The notes beneath the pieces were generated by a model, which was given only the letters and a program-made list of their open reading frames with translations, did not search any database and had not been told where the DNA came from. This document shows positions 1-10,800 of a stretch of 64,000 nt of DNA, in pieces. Source of the DNA: Methylophaga sp. (GTDB taxonomy: Bacteria > Pseudomonadota > Gammaproteobacteria > Nitrosococcales > Methylophagaceae); assembly GCA_030148085.1 (NCBI GenBank), contig JASBUF010000067.1:80794-144793 (forward strand), given 5' to 3'. Each line of letters opens with the position of its first letter. The stretch's first letter is position 1. Both the position numbers and the translations under genes were made by a program.

Positions 1-693
1 CGGCGGCAGTTTACCCTGCACCCGATTCGCGATGCCCTAATGCAAACCAATGCCGACATTATGTTGCTGCAGGAAATTCAGGGTCAACACAGTGAGCACC
101 GACTGGCACAACAAGCTTGGCCGGATGAACCTCACTTTGAGTTTCTCGCTAAAGATGTCTGGCCACATTACGCCTATGCTAAAAACGCCGTTTACAGTGT
201 CGGCCATCACGGCAACGCGATTCTGAGCAAATACCCGCTGGTGAACTGGGAAAACATCAACGTCTCCCCGTTCACCTGGGCCAGCCGCAGCCTGCTACAT
301 GCCGAAATTCAACTGCCCTGGCGTGAGGACACTCTGCATATCATCTGTATTCACTTGGGCCTTATCGGACTTGAACGTCGGCGTCAGTTCGTCACCTTGT
401 GCGAACGCATAGACGCCCACGTGCCTCATGATGCCCCACTGATCGTCGCTGGCGACTTCAATGACTGGGCCGGTCAGGCAGAAAAGCGGTTATCTCAGCA
501 TCTGGAGTTGAAAGAAGCCTACCGCACGCTGCATAACCGCTATGCCCGCACCTGGCCAGCGTGGCTGCCGGTACTGAAGATGGATCGTATTTATTACCGG
601 GGTATGGAGCCGGTATTGTGTGAAAGACCACCGCATTCTTCGTGGAACCGGCTGTCTGATCACGCTCCTCTCTTCGCCTCATTTGATTTTTAA
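1..693 (+). CDS. Endonuclease/exonuclease/phosphatase family protein, 5' end outside window
   Basis: The reading frame is open from base 1, so the true start lies upstream of the window; the first ATG inside is at 40. The visible part carries the family's metal and catalytic motifs: LLQEIQG (metal-binding Glu), GHHGNAILS, VAGDFNDW (Asp/Asn pair) and the C-terminal SDHAPL (Asp/His pair). Proteins of this fold hydrolyse phosphodiester bonds in nucleic acids, phospholipids or small phosphoesters. No signal peptide can be judged because the N-terminus is missing. It is followed after 11 bp by the DUF1232 gene and probably shares its transcript. The substrate cannot be told from the sequence. Confidence 0.85.
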   Translation, partial: RRQFTLHPIRDALMQTNADIMLLQEIQGQHSEHRLAQQAWPDEPHFEFLAKDVWPHYAYAKNAVYSVGHHGNAILSKYPLVNWENINVSPFTWASRSLLHAEIQLPWREDTLHIICIHLGLIGLERRRQFVTLCERIDAHVPHDAPLIVAGDFNDWAGQAEKRLSQHLELKEAYRTLHNRYARTWPAWLPVLKMDRIYYRGMEPVLCERPPHSSWNRLSDHAPLFASFDF

Positions 694-704
694 ACACGAT
701 TTTC

Positions 705-1088
705 ATGACACTGGCTCAACACTGGAAGCACTGGGCAAAAGCGCTTAAACAACAGACTCTGGCACTCTACTACGCCTGTCAAGATCCAGACACGCCGCGC
801 CTCAGTCGCTGGCTGGCGTTAGCCGTTATCGCCTATGCCTTAAGCCCGATTGACCTCATCCCCGACTTCATCCCCGTGTTGGGTTATGTCGATGACTTGC
901 TGTTATTGCCTTTGGCCTGCTGGTTGATTATCCGCACCCTGCCGGAAGTTGTCTGGCAACGCAGCCTGGAGAAAGCGCGTACGACGCCACTAACATTGGC
1001 AAAAAAACGCTGGATGGCCGTCGTCATTGTGCTGATATGGACAGTTGTTACTGCCATCTTTGGCATCTGGCTGCTAAAGTTAATCTAA
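705..1088 (+). CDS. DUF1232 (YkvA-family) small membrane protein
   Basis: A 127-residue protein. The central segment at about residues 40-70 has the DUF1232 hallmark YALSPIDLIPDFIPVLGYVD, followed by a hydrophobic stretch, and a second transmembrane segment lies at the C-terminus (about 102-125). The family is widespread and its biochemical role is not established. The gene sits 11 bp after the exonuclease-like gene and 48 bp before gluQ on the same strand, consistent with a short operon. The ATG at 705 gives the usual family length. Confidence 0.85.
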   Translation: MTLAQHWKHWAKALKQQTLALYYACQDPDTPRLSRWLALAVIAYALSPIDLIPDFIPVLGYVDDLLLLPLACWLIIRTLPEVVWQRSLEKARTTPLTLAKKRWMAVVIVLIWTVVTAIFGIWLLKLI

Positions 1089-1136
1089 AACCACCCAACA
1101 AAGTCAGTTAAACGGACTATTTGAAACGCTGCTGGG

Positions 1137-2057
1137 ATGACAGACATTAATAAACCATATATCGGCCGTTATGCGCCCTCACCTACCGGACCTTTGCACT
1201 TCGGCTCTCTGGTCGCGGCAGTGGCCAGCTATCTCGATGCCAGAAGCCATGATGGGCGCTGGTTATTACGCATGGAAGATCTGGATAAACCGCGGGAAAT
1301 GCCGGGCGCAGCAGACGACATATTGCACATGCTCGAGGCCTATGGCTTTGAATGGGATGGCAGCATTCTGTATCAGAGTGAGCGCCATGACCGCTATCAG
1401 TCGGTACTAGATAGACTCATTGCCGCTGACTGGGTCTACCCCTGTAACTGCAGCAGGCGTGAAGTCACCGAAATCGCCCGCGCGGGCATTGACGGTCCGG
1501 TCTACCCAGGCACCTGTCGCAACGGTCTGAGCCATAAGCGCGCTGCCCGAGCCTGGCGCTTTAAAACCGATGCAGCGCATCTGGTGTTTAAAGATCAGAT
1601 TCAAGGGATGTTTGATCATCGTATGCAGCAAGATGTCGGCGACTTTATCCTCAAGCGTGCCGATGGCCAGTTTGCCTATCAGCTTGCCGTCGTCGTTGAT
1701 GATGCTGATCAAGGCATCACCCACGTGGTGCGCGGTGCCGATCTGCTCAACTCATCCAGCCGACAGATCTTATTGCAGTATGGTCTGCACCTGCCTTCAC
1801 CCCATTATGCACATATCCCGGTCGTGGCAGGCCCTGACGGACAGAAACTCAGTAAACAAACCCATGCTCACCCCATCGGTAATCAAAATGCAGCTGAGAT
1901 GCTCTGCTTTGCCTATCGTTTTCTTGGCATGAATGTGCCTGATGAACTTGCACAACAATCACTCAGCGCGATTTGGTTGTGGGGTCTGCAACACTGGGAA
2001 ATAGACAAGGTAGCGAAACAATTAAGTATAGAATTTCCTGTCACAACAATTCCTTAG
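1137..2057 (+). CDS. gluQ: Glutamyl-Q tRNA(Asp) synthetase
   Basis: A 306-residue truncated GluRS paralogue lacking the anticodon-binding domain. These enzymes activate glutamate and attach it to the queuosine base at the wobble position of tRNA(Asp). Visible features are the N-terminal class I motif region GRYAPSPTGPLHFGSL, the zinc-site pattern with Cys-x-Cys (PCNCSRRE) and the later YPGTC, and the KMSKS-like KLSKQ near residue 240. Length and motif order match GluQRS rather than full GluRS. It is often next to dksA in other gammaproteobacteria; here it follows a DUF1232 gene instead. No clear terminator follows it. Confidence 0.95.
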   Translation: MTDINKPYIGRYAPSPTGPLHFGSLVAAVASYLDARSHDGRWLLRMEDLDKPREMPGAADDILHMLEAYGFEWDGSILYQSERHDRYQSVLDRLIAADWVYPCNCSRREVTEIARAGIDGPVYPGTCRNGLSHKRAARAWRFKTDAAHLVFKDQIQGMFDHRMQQDVGDFILKRADGQFAYQLAVVVDDADQGITHVVRGADLLNSSSRQILLQYGLHLPSPHYAHIPVVAGPDGQKLSKQTHAHPIGNQNAAEMLCFAYRFLGMNVPDELAQQSLSAIWLWGLQHWEIDKVAKQLSIEFPVTTIP

Positions 2058-2159
2058 CGCTGGCTGTCATAAAAATTTAACATCTCTGTAACAAAAAACG
2101 TTCTAAGCTTTCCTTGATGTTAGTCGATACTACTTCTATCGAATACAAGGTAAATACTC

Positions 2160-4034
2160 ATGCTTAAGAACCTAACAATAAAAAAGAAACTGTTCGTTCT
2201 TGCAGTTCTCGTTGCCGCTTCACTCTTCATCCTATTAGTGGTGCAAGGCGTTGGCATCAAAAAAATCGAGCAACTTGAGTCGCTGTCAGCACAGTCCTAT
2301 CAGGCTGAAGTCGATATGCTTATGCTTCGTCGCAACGAAAAAGACTTTCTGTCTCGTCTTGATCTGAAGTATCAACTGTCGTTCAACGACAACATTCAGA
2401 GCATGTTGACTCGTTTACTGGAGTTTGAGGCTCAACTCAATAATTTGCCTGAACAAAAAGCACTGGCTGAGCAATTGATTGATGTCATCAATCAGTATGG
2501 GCAAGTCTTTAATGAGTTGGTTGAAACACAGGTTGTGATTGGCCTTGATCATGAAAGCGGGCTTTATGGTTCGCTGAGAAAGTCCGTGCATACCATCGAA
2601 TCGATTCTGGAAACAGAAGCATCCGATACATTATTAAAAGATATGCTGACGCTTCGCCGCAATGAAAAAGACTTCATGCTACGTCTCGATATGAAATACG
2701 TGGAACGCTTCAAAGCTAACGTCAAGGCTTTTGAGCAGTCTATATCCGACAGTTTCATTTCACCCAACCAACAATCTGCTATTCGCCAAGCCCTCAGTCA
2801 GTATGAAAAAGATTTCCTGGCACTGGTTGATGGCGTCGAAAAGCTAGGTTTTGAATCAGATCAAGGCAAGCGTGGTGAAATGAGAAATATCATTCATCAA
2901 TCGGAAAGTTTGTTGGCAGAACTGCAGAGTGGAATCAAAGCGATTATTCCAAAGAAAATGTTCCAGATTGAAGTCATTGCCATCAGCCTGTCATTGTTCC
3001 TGTCTATCATCATCGTCGGTTTTATTATTTTGCTGGGCAAAGGTATCAATCGTTCCGTTGCCAAACTCTATGACACCATGATTGCCGCTAACCAATCGCG
3101 CGATCTGAGCATTCGCGCCAGCATTGATGCCGATGATGAAATCGGTCACATGTCGCGGGCTTACAATGACATGACAAACTCATTCCAGAAGCTCATCAAT
3201 GAAGTCATCTCATCCGCGCAAACCGTCAGTGCTGCTGCAGAAGAGTTATCTGTTATCACCGGCCAGACCAGCCAGGGGGTCCTGAATCAACAGAGCAGCA
3301 GCGAGCAGGTCGCCACGGCAATGAATGAAATGACAGCGACAGTACAAGAAGTCGCTCGAAGTGCGGCAGATGCCGCGACAGCTTCTCGAGATGCTGACCA
3401 AGAAACTGAACAAGGCAAGCAGGTCGTGTCAAAAAGCGTGGACGGCATTAAACACTTGGCTGCATTGGTCGAGGATAATGCCAACTCAATTCGTGATCTT
3501 CAGGTGGAAAGCGACAATATTGGTACTGTCTTAACGGTCATTCAGACAATCGCCGAACAAACCAATTTGCTAGCCCTTAATGCGGCTATCGAAGCGGCCC
3601 GTGCCGGTGAATCAGGACGAGGTTTTGCCGTCGTTGCCGACGAAGTGCGCACACTTGCTCAGCGTAGTCAGCAGTCTACCGAAGAAATCAAAACCATTAT
3701 TGAACGCCTGCAAGGCGGTGCCAATAAATGTGTAGATGGTATGTTGGCAGGCAAAGAGAAAGCCGCTGAGAGTGTAACTTTGGCTGAGTCTGCTGGTAAC
3801 TCTCTGGCTATTATTTCTCAGCGTGTGATGACGATACGTGATATGAACACACACATCGCCAGTGCTGCCGAAGAACAATCTGCCGTGGCAGAAGATATTA
3901 ACCGTAACGTTAATCAGATTGCATCGATTGCCGAGGAAAATGCCCGCAGCACATCACAAACTATGGAAACAAGCCAGTCATTGGCACAACTGGCTAACGA
4001 GCTGCAAACGCTGGTGAACCAATTCAAGGTGTGA
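2160..4034 (+). CDS. Methyl-accepting chemotaxis protein with HBM-type sensor domain
   Basis: A 624-residue inner-membrane chemoreceptor. A transmembrane helix spans about residues 12-32, a periplasmic all-helical region about 35-268, a second helix about 272-294, then HAMP (about 295-350) and the signalling domain. The highly conserved hairpin tip begins near residue 462 ([20 protein letters not shown]). The ligand domain contains two copies of a motif of the form [16 protein letters not shown], near residues 55 and 163, which marks the helical bimodular (HBM) sensor class. Known HBM receptors sense organic acids such as TCA intermediates, but the ligand here is unknown. No CheW/CheA genes are nearby, so it is an orphan receptor. 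Confidence 0.93.
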   Translation: MLKNLTIKKKLFVLAVLVAASLFILLVVQGVGIKKIEQLESLSAQSYQAEVDMLMLRRNEKDFLSRLDLKYQLSFNDNIQSMLTRLLEFEAQLNNLPEQKALAEQLIDVINQYGQVFNELVETQVVIGLDHESGLYGSLRKSVHTIESILETEASDTLLKDMLTLRRNEKDFMLRLDMKYVERFKANVKAFEQSISDSFISPNQQSAIRQALSQYEKDFLALVDGVEKLGFESDQGKRGEMRNIIHQSESLLAELQSGIKAIIPKKMFQIEVIAISLSLFLSIIIVGFIILLGKGINRSVAKLYDTMIAANQSRDLSIRASIDADDEIGHMSRAYNDMTNSFQKLINEVISSAQTVSAAAEELSVITGQTSQGVLNQQSSSEQVATAMNEMTATVQEVARSAADAATASRDADQETEQGKQVVSKSVDGIKHLAALVEDNANSIRDLQVESDNIGTVLTVIQTIAEQTNLLALNAAIEAARAGESGRGFAVVADEVRTLAQRSQQSTEEIKTIIERLQGGANKCVDGMLAGKEKAAESVTLAESAGNSLAIISQRVMTIRDMNTHIASAAEEQSAVAEDINRNVNQIASIAEENARSTSQTMETSQSLAQLANELQTLVNQFKV

Positions 4035-4115
4035 TATTCATAACCTGTCAGCGACGACCGGTTTAGGCTAAAACCCATGCCTGTAAATTTGACTTTAAAC
4101 GACTTCTGACCGCTC

Positions 4116-6440
4116 ATGTTTCTGAGCTATGAGCGGGCAGGAAGCCAAGTAGACTACCTTCAAAAAAACATATGGACCTCGTTCTGTGTGTTGCTCTTTG
4201 CTGGTCTAATCTTGCTCTACATCATCTCAACACTGACTTGGCAAAGCATTTATCGCGATACCCTGAATAACCAGCAAGACACCATTTTTCTGGTTTCCAC
4301 TTCGACACTCACTACGCTACGTACGCAAGAAAATCAGTTAGATCTGATCGGGTTACAGTTGCTCGAAAATGACAACTACACAGATCTCTCAAGAACCCGC
4401 TCCATCATGCACAAACTTCTGAACAATCCGGTTATTGCAGGGTTTGGGCTTATCAGTAATGACGGTAACTTCTTGGTTTCGAGTAATACGTTTCATCCCT
4501 CACTATTACCCAATCTGAAGCACCACCCCGCCACTAATGAATCGTTTTTGCAAACTCTCGAAAGCGAAAAAATGGTGGTAGGTAAAACCTACTTATCGCC
4601 GACATTGGGGCGATGGATATTACCCATTCGTAAGGCATTACGTGATGAGTCAGGTAAGGTGGTGGCCGTAGTCTCGGCTGGCCTGGAAGTCACTGGTAAC
4701 TACTCATTTATCGAGGGCCAGGGTTATGACACTGATGGCGATAATTTGATGTTGCTGAGAGAAAAGGATTTATACCCACAGTACGTATCTACTGGCTATC
4801 TCAACTACTCACCGGATGTATATAGACAACCTCTCTTAAAAGAAAACTATGACTATACATTTCGTGTTCTGAAAGCTCAGGGGATAGACCGCCAAGAGAT
4901 AATGTCAGGCAATAAAATATATAACCTCGAAGTAACAAACCGCTTTGGTAGAGACGAGGTGGTTTCATTTCGCTACCTCAATGAGTTCGAGCTCTGGGTA
5001 CTTGCATTCAAACCAAAATCAGACATTACTAACAAGTTTCTGAGCATCTTCTGGACTTACCTAATCGCCTTTTTACTTGTTATGTCTACTCTGTATTGGC
5101 TGTTCTCACGGCTGGTAAAAACTGAGAGACAACGCGTCGAGGAGCTTGAATTCAAAAGCTACCATGATGACCTGACAGGACTCCCTAATCTAGCCAAACT
5201 AAAACTGGTGTCAGCCGGGGCTCATGAACAAGACAAATCTTCCTATCTGATTTTTTATGTCGATTTAGATAATTTCAAATCGGCCAATGAAAGTTTTGGT
5301 AGAGACTTCGGTGACGAGGTTTTAATTGATATTGCACGTCGACTTAGCATCTTCTGTCCGGACATGGACTGTGTTTACCACACCAGTGGTGATGAATATG
5401 TGATTCGTAAACCCGTCAGCACGGATGATGATATCTATGCGTTGGCAAGACAGTTATTGAGCATACTTTCAGAACCTTATGCCAGAAATGATGCCAGCAT
5501 CATGCTAACTGCCAGTATTGGTGTGGCCTGTTCTCCAGAGCATGGGAAAACGCTCTCAGAGACAATTAAAGCCGCCGAGATCGCCATGTTTGAGGCAAAA
5601 AAGCATAAAAACCACTGTTCTGTCTTCGATAACAGCATCTACGCTGCGCATCATGAAAAACAAAGCATAGAACAAGAACTTAAGCTGGCCGTGGGCAGCA
5701 AACAGTTTTGCATCCATTACCAACCACAATTTAATAGTGATGGCGTGGTGACAGGGCTGGAAGCCTTGGTCAGGTGGCACAACCCGAAACTGGGATTTAT
5801 TCCCCCCGACAAATTTATTCGTATTGCCGAGTCAGCCGGGTTAATGCCCAGTCTTGGTAAACATATCATGTCACTCATTTTCCGTGACGCGAAGCAGATC
5901 GATACCCTGTTGGACTCACCTATTCACTTGGCAATCAACATTTCTGCCACACAATTTATGCAGGATGATTTCGTTACTCAGTTTGTAGATATGCATCAGC
6001 AATGCCCGTCAAAAAACATTCTCTATGCACTCGAACTGACAGAAAGCGTGTTTGTTGAGGACATGGGATTTTTACTGCCCAAAATTGAAGAATTGCGTGC
6101 TCAGGGCATTACCCTGTCGCTTGATGATTTCGGCACCGGCTTCTCTTCATTGAGCCTGCTGCGACAGCTTCCTATTGATGAACTCAAGATCGATAAAAGC
6201 TTCGTTGATTCTTTGATAGATGATATGACCGCCCGCAAAATGATTAAAAACATCATTTCCATCGGCGACACCCTTGAGCTGTCTGTTATCGCCGAAGGCG
6301 TCGAAACAAAGCAACATGTAGACATTCTACAGAGCCTGAACTGTCATCGTTTCCAAGGCTATTATTTTTCCAAACCACTACCACTGGATGGCCTGATGAG
6401 TTGGATAAAAGAAAAAGATTTACATCAGAAATTATCTTAG
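4116..6440 (+). CDS. Cache-GGDEF-EAL protein, probable c-di-GMP phosphodiesterase
   Basis: A 774-residue membrane sensor. A helix at about 22-44 is followed by a large periplasmic Cache-like domain, a second helix at about 307-330, a GGDEF domain (about 350-500) and an EAL domain (about 515-770). The cyclase signature is degenerate, reading SGDEY near residue 424, so synthesis is doubtful. The EAL domain keeps the expected residues: EAL (near 548), ELTES, LDDFGTGFSS, LKIDKSF and AEGVE. The likely net activity is c-di-GMP hydrolysis controlled by a periplasmic ligand, perhaps with the GGDEF part as a GTP sensor. The start has a weak ribosome-binding site. It follows the chemoreceptor by 81 bp. 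Confidence 0.92.
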   Translation: MFLSYERAGSQVDYLQKNIWTSFCVLLFAGLILLYIISTLTWQSIYRDTLNNQQDTIFLVSTSTLTTLRTQENQLDLIGLQLLENDNYTDLSRTRSIMHKLLNNPVIAGFGLISNDGNFLVSSNTFHPSLLPNLKHHPATNESFLQTLESEKMVVGKTYLSPTLGRWILPIRKALRDESGKVVAVVSAGLEVTGNYSFIEGQGYDTDGDNLMLLREKDLYPQYVSTGYLNYSPDVYRQPLLKENYDYTFRVLKAQGIDRQEIMSGNKIYNLEVTNRFGRDEVVSFRYLNEFELWVLAFKPKSDITNKFLSIFWTYLIAFLLVMSTLYWLFSRLVKTERQRVEELEFKSYHDDLTGLPNLAKLKLVSAGAHEQDKSSYLIFYVDLDNFKSANESFGRDFGDEVLIDIARRLSIFCPDMDCVYHTSGDEYVIRKPVSTDDDIYALARQLLSILSEPYARNDASIMLTASIGVACSPEHGKTLSETIKAAEIAMFEAKKHKNHCSVFDNSIYAAHHEKQSIEQELKLAVGSKQFCIHYQPQFNSDGVVTGLEALVRWHNPKLGFIPPDKFIRIAESAGLMPSLGKHIMSLIFRDAKQIDTLLDSPIHLAINISATQFMQDDFVTQFVDMHQQCPSKNILYALELTESVFVEDMGFLLPKIEELRAQGITLSLDDFGTGFSSLSLLRQLPIDELKIDKSFVDSLIDDMTARKMIKNIISIGDTLELSVIAEGVETKQHVDILQSLNCHRFQGYYFSKPLPLDGLMSWIKEKDLHQKLS

Positions 6441-6491
6441 CTCTGCTACATTGATCGATAATTAGGACGATTATCAGGATTCACAAAACTG

Positions 6492-7787
6492 ATGAACTTT
6501 CTCTCAAGGCTGATTTTAATTTCATCATTTGCAGCAACATTGGTTCTGATTGGCTGCAGCCAATCTGACGGTGAGCAGCAAGGTGTGTCCTTGCTAATTG
6601 AAGGTAAAGCCAGCTATTCGGCACAGCGTAATTTACCCGTCGGCAGCCAGTTGATTTTACGGCTGGAAGATGTGTCTGCCCTGCCCAACTCCCCCGCCAT
6701 ACTGGCAGAAAAAATCATCCACCTGGAAACTCAGCAAAAACCCTTTCGCTTTCAGCTCCGGGTATTTCGAGATCAGTTAGCCCATGACACCACCTATGCA
6801 CTCCGTGTCCTACTAATCAGCGCTGATGGTGATAGGTGGACAGCAGAGAACCTCTACCGTATCAATCAGCAACACAGTCATGTTGATCTGGGACAGATCA
6901 GCCTACAACAAGCTGTCGAGCAAAAAGAAGATACCGCTTTGTTCGTGTGTGGCTCACGAACCATTAAAACCCAGTTTTCCCGTCAGTACCTGCAATTGCA
7001 GCTCAACGATGATGTCTATCACCTGCAGCAGGTGGCCAGTGCCTCTGGATCGCAATATCAAAGCAAATGTGGGCAAGTCGAGTTCTGGAACAAAGGCACT
7101 CAGGCTCACCTCACTATGGCCGGGTTTGAGTGGCCGACCTGTACTCGAGTTAGCGAAGGCACGCTGGCATTGTTTCCCTTTCAGGCGCAAGGAAATGAGC
7201 CAGGCTGGCGACTCACGGCACATTTTGATCAGGTCAAACTAGACTGGAATTATGGTCAGCAGCATCTGCTGATGCCCTACCCCTTACTGGATCTGACTCA
7301 CAGTGGTTTTGTTTTGCACTCCAAAGCCGATTCACGCCTGCTGCGAGTCAATGTGCTGAATAGCCTGTGCCGTGACTCCATGTCCGGTCGCCCCTATCCG
7401 CAACATGTTAAAGTGCTGTTCGGCGATCTGCATTTAAGTGGTTGTGGGGGCAACAGTCAAAGCTTGCTGACCGGCGATGAATGGATTGTTGAAGATATCA
7501 ATCGGCAAGGCATTATTGACGCCTCCCGCATCACGTTGCAGTTTGATAAAAGCGGGCGTCTGCATGGCCGGGCATCGTGCAATCAATACACCACCACCTA
7601 TGAACTGACCGAACAAATTGATATCGGTCAAGCCATTACCACCCGCAAAGCCTGCGCGCCTGCCCTGATGAATCAGGAACAACGCTTCCTGACATTGCTG
7701 GCAGACGTCATCCAGATTGATTTCGACGAAAAGGGCGCCCTGCTACTGTCGACAGCGGATGGCAATACATTGACTGCCCGCCGGTGA
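6492..7787 (+). CDS. Multidomain envelope lipoprotein (YbaY-like, MliC-like and META domains)
   Basis: A 431-residue predicted lipoprotein. The signal peptide ends in LIGC with the lipidated Cys at 22, and Ser-24 neighbours do not show an inner-membrane retention Asp at +2. Residues about 33-130 resemble the YbaY/YscW fold. Residues about 148-215 resemble MliC, with the ASASGSQY and FWNKG motifs typical of C-type lysozyme inhibitors. A region with QGNEPGWRL (about 235) resembles the COG3650 family. The C-terminal 105 residues form a META (HslJ-like) domain with GRASCNQY. MliC-type domains inhibit lysozyme and META proteins relate to envelope stress. The fused form suggests a protective outer-membrane lipoprotein; domain calls are from motif recognition only. 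Confidence 0.8.
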   Translation: MNFLSRLILISSFAATLVLIGCSQSDGEQQGVSLLIEGKASYSAQRNLPVGSQLILRLEDVSALPNSPAILAEKIIHLETQQKPFRFQLRVFRDQLAHDTTYALRVLLISADGDRWTAENLYRINQQHSHVDLGQISLQQAVEQKEDTALFVCGSRTIKTQFSRQYLQLQLNDDVYHLQQVASASGSQYQSKCGQVEFWNKGTQAHLTMAGFEWPTCTRVSEGTLALFPFQAQGNEPGWRLTAHFDQVKLDWNYGQQHLLMPYPLLDLTHSGFVLHSKADSRLLRVNVLNSLCRDSMSGRPYPQHVKVLFGDLHLSGCGGNSQSLLTGDEWIVEDINRQGIIDASRITLQFDKSGRLHGRASCNQYTTTYELTEQIDIGQAITTRKACAPALMNQEQRFLTLLADVIQIDFDEKGALLLSTADGNTLTARR

Positions 7788-7810
7788 CGACAGAGGATGA
7801 GGATAGAAGA

Positions 7811-10800
7811 TTAGGCCTCTACCGGTCGGTAAAGACGTCGGCCTTCAAGTTTTCGCAGCAGGACATAGAAAATCGGGGTAAAGAACAGACCAAAGAAGGT
7901 CACACCCAGCATGCCCGAGAACACGGTCACGCCAATATCATTACGCATCTCGGAACCGGCACCGGTCGACAACACCATCGGCACGACGCCCATGATGAAC
8001 GCAAACGAGGTCATCAGAATCGGACGCAGACGCATGCGACTGGCCTTGATCGCCGCCTTCACCGTTTGCATGCCATTGATTTCCAATTCACGGGCAAATT
8101 CAACAATCAGAATCGCATTCTTACTAGCCAGACCGGCTAATACAAAAAAGCTTATCTGAGTAAAGATATTGCTATCGCCATTCGTGACCCAAACACCAAA
8201 CACGGCAGCCAGAATCGACAACGGCACTATAGTGATAACGACCAATGGCAGGATCAGACTTTCGTACTGTGCGGCCAATACCAGGAAGACCAGCAATAGA
8301 CACAGCGGGAAGATAAAGATCGCAGTATTACCACTCAGCACTTGTTGGTAGGTCAGCTCAGTCCACTCAAATACCATGCCTGGCGGTAAGGTTTCTTCAA
8401 GAATTGCACTGATTGCATCCTGTGCCTGACCACTCGAGTAGCCCGGTGCGGCATTACCGTTAATATCTGCCGCCAAATACCCGTTATAGTGCGCTGCACT
8501 CTCAGGGCCATAGCTCTCCCGCATTTCAATCACGCTACCCAGTGGCACCATTTCACCCTGGTTGTTACGTACCTTGAGATTCAACGCATCTGACGGACTG
8601 TTTCGGTATTCCGAATCGGCCTGTGCAATCACCTGATAGGTTCGACCAAACTGGTTAAAGTCATTGATATACAGAGAACCCAGATAAATCTGCATGGTGT
8701 CAAAGATCTCTTTGACATCCAGTCCCAGCTGTTTGGCCTTGGTTCTGTCCAGATCGGCGTAAAGCTGGGGCACATTGATCTTGTAGTTGGAGTAAACACT
8801 GGTCAAAACTGGATTCTGCCAAGCTTGTCCCACAGTTTCGTCAACAACCGCTTGCAGACTCTCATAGCCCATATCTGCCCGATCTTCGATCTGCAGCTTG
8901 AAGCCACCGGTCGTACCAAGACCAAGAACCGGTGGTGGCGGGAATATGGCAATAAAGGCTTCTTCAACCTGAGCAAACTTCGCCTGCAAACGCCCGGCAA
9001 TGGCCGTTGCTGACAGATTAGGATCGGCACGTTCTTCAAACGGATCCAGTGGCACAAACACGATGCCTGCACTCGGACTATTGGTAAATCCATTCACCGA
9101 TAGGCCCGGGAATTGAACCGCATTCGCCACACCCGGCTCATCCAAAGCAATACGCCCCATTTCCCGGATCACCTCTTCGGTACGGTCCAACGATGCCCCA
9201 TCGGGTAACTGCGCGAAGCCAATTAGATACTGCTTATCTTGTGCTGGCACAAAGCCTTTCGGTAAGGCATTGAGGCCATAGGCAGTAAAGCCCAGCAATA
9301 CCGCATAAATCACCACCGAAATGGTTTTATGACGAAGCAGCCCTGCTACCGAATTCGAATAACCATGTGAAGCCCGTTTGAAGCTACGGTTAAACCAGTT
9401 AAAGAACCAGCCAAACAGAAAATCCATTACCTTAGTCAGACGATCTTTTGGCATATCATTACTGCGCAACAACAAGGCTGACAGAGCCGGACTCAGGGTC
9501 AATGAGTTGATCGCAGAAATCACTGTCGAAATCGCAATGGTGATGGCAAATTGCTGATAAAACTGACCGGTCAGACCACTGACAAAGGCGATCGGAACAA
9601 ACACTGCCACCAGCGTCAGCGAGATAGCAATAATCGGCCCACTGACCTCACGCATGGCCTGATAACTGGCCTCTAAAGGTGATAGACCCGCCTCGATATT
9701 GCGCTCAACATTTTCCACCACCACGATAGCATCGTCAACAACGATACCGATCGCCAATACCAGACCAAACAATGACAGTGTGTTAATCGAAAAACCGAGC
9801 AAGTGCATCACGGCAAAGGTACCAATGATCGACACCGGCACAGCCAGCAGTGGAATAAGCGAAGCACGCCAGGTTTGCAGGAACACCACCACTACGATGA
9901 CGACCAGGGCCAGCGCTTCCAACAGGGTCATGATGACGGCACGAATGGATTCTTTAACAAACACCGTCGGGTCATAGACCACTTCATAATCAACGCCCTC
10001 AGGGAAACGTTGTTTGAGGTCGGCCATAATGGCACGCACATTGTCAGAAATTTGGATCGCATTAGCGCCCGGCGACTGGAAAATCGGAATCGCCACCGCA
10101 GGCTGGTTATTCAGCATTGAGCTCAGACTGTACTCAGACGCCTCCAGCTCGACTCTGGCGACGTCTTTCAGTCGTGTGATCTGACCTTCAGTGCCAGCAC
10201 GGATAATGATTTCTTCAAACTCTTCCGGACTCTCAAGGCGGCCTTTGGCATTGATCGGTAACTGCATATCAATCGGGCTAGCCATCGGTGCTCCACCAAT
10301 CAAGCCTGCAGCCACCTGAACATTCTGCTCACGAATCGCATTAACCACATCGGTTGCGGTCAGTCCTCTTTCGGCGACTTTTTCAGGGTTTAGCCAGATC
10401 CGCATAGCATAGTCACCGGAGCCAAACAGACGCACCTGTCCAACACCTTCCACTTTGGCTAATTCATCTTTGACGTTCTTCAAGCCGTAGTTACGAAGGT
10501 ACAACTCGTCGTAGCGTTTATCCGGTGAGGTTAAATGCACCACCATGGTCAGATCCGGGGAGCTTTTGACCACGGTTACACCTAGCTGACGGGTGACTTC
10601 CGGCAGACGTGGAGTCGCCTGTGTTACCCGGTTTTGAACCATCTGCTGCGCCAAGTCTGGATTGGTACCAATCTTGAAGGTGACTGTCAGCGTCATACGA
10701 CCATCAGAAGTCGCCTGTGAAAACATATACAACATGTTTTCAACGCCGCTAAGTTGCTCTTCTAACGGTCTAGCAACGGTTTCGGCAATGACTTTCGGGT

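Noticed and set aside
8904..8935. 8-bp inverted repeat CCACCGGT/ACCGGTGG within the RND permease gene
   Set aside because: It encodes ordinary Pro/Gly-rich residues, has no T tract on either side and the loop is long; likely chance in coding sequence.
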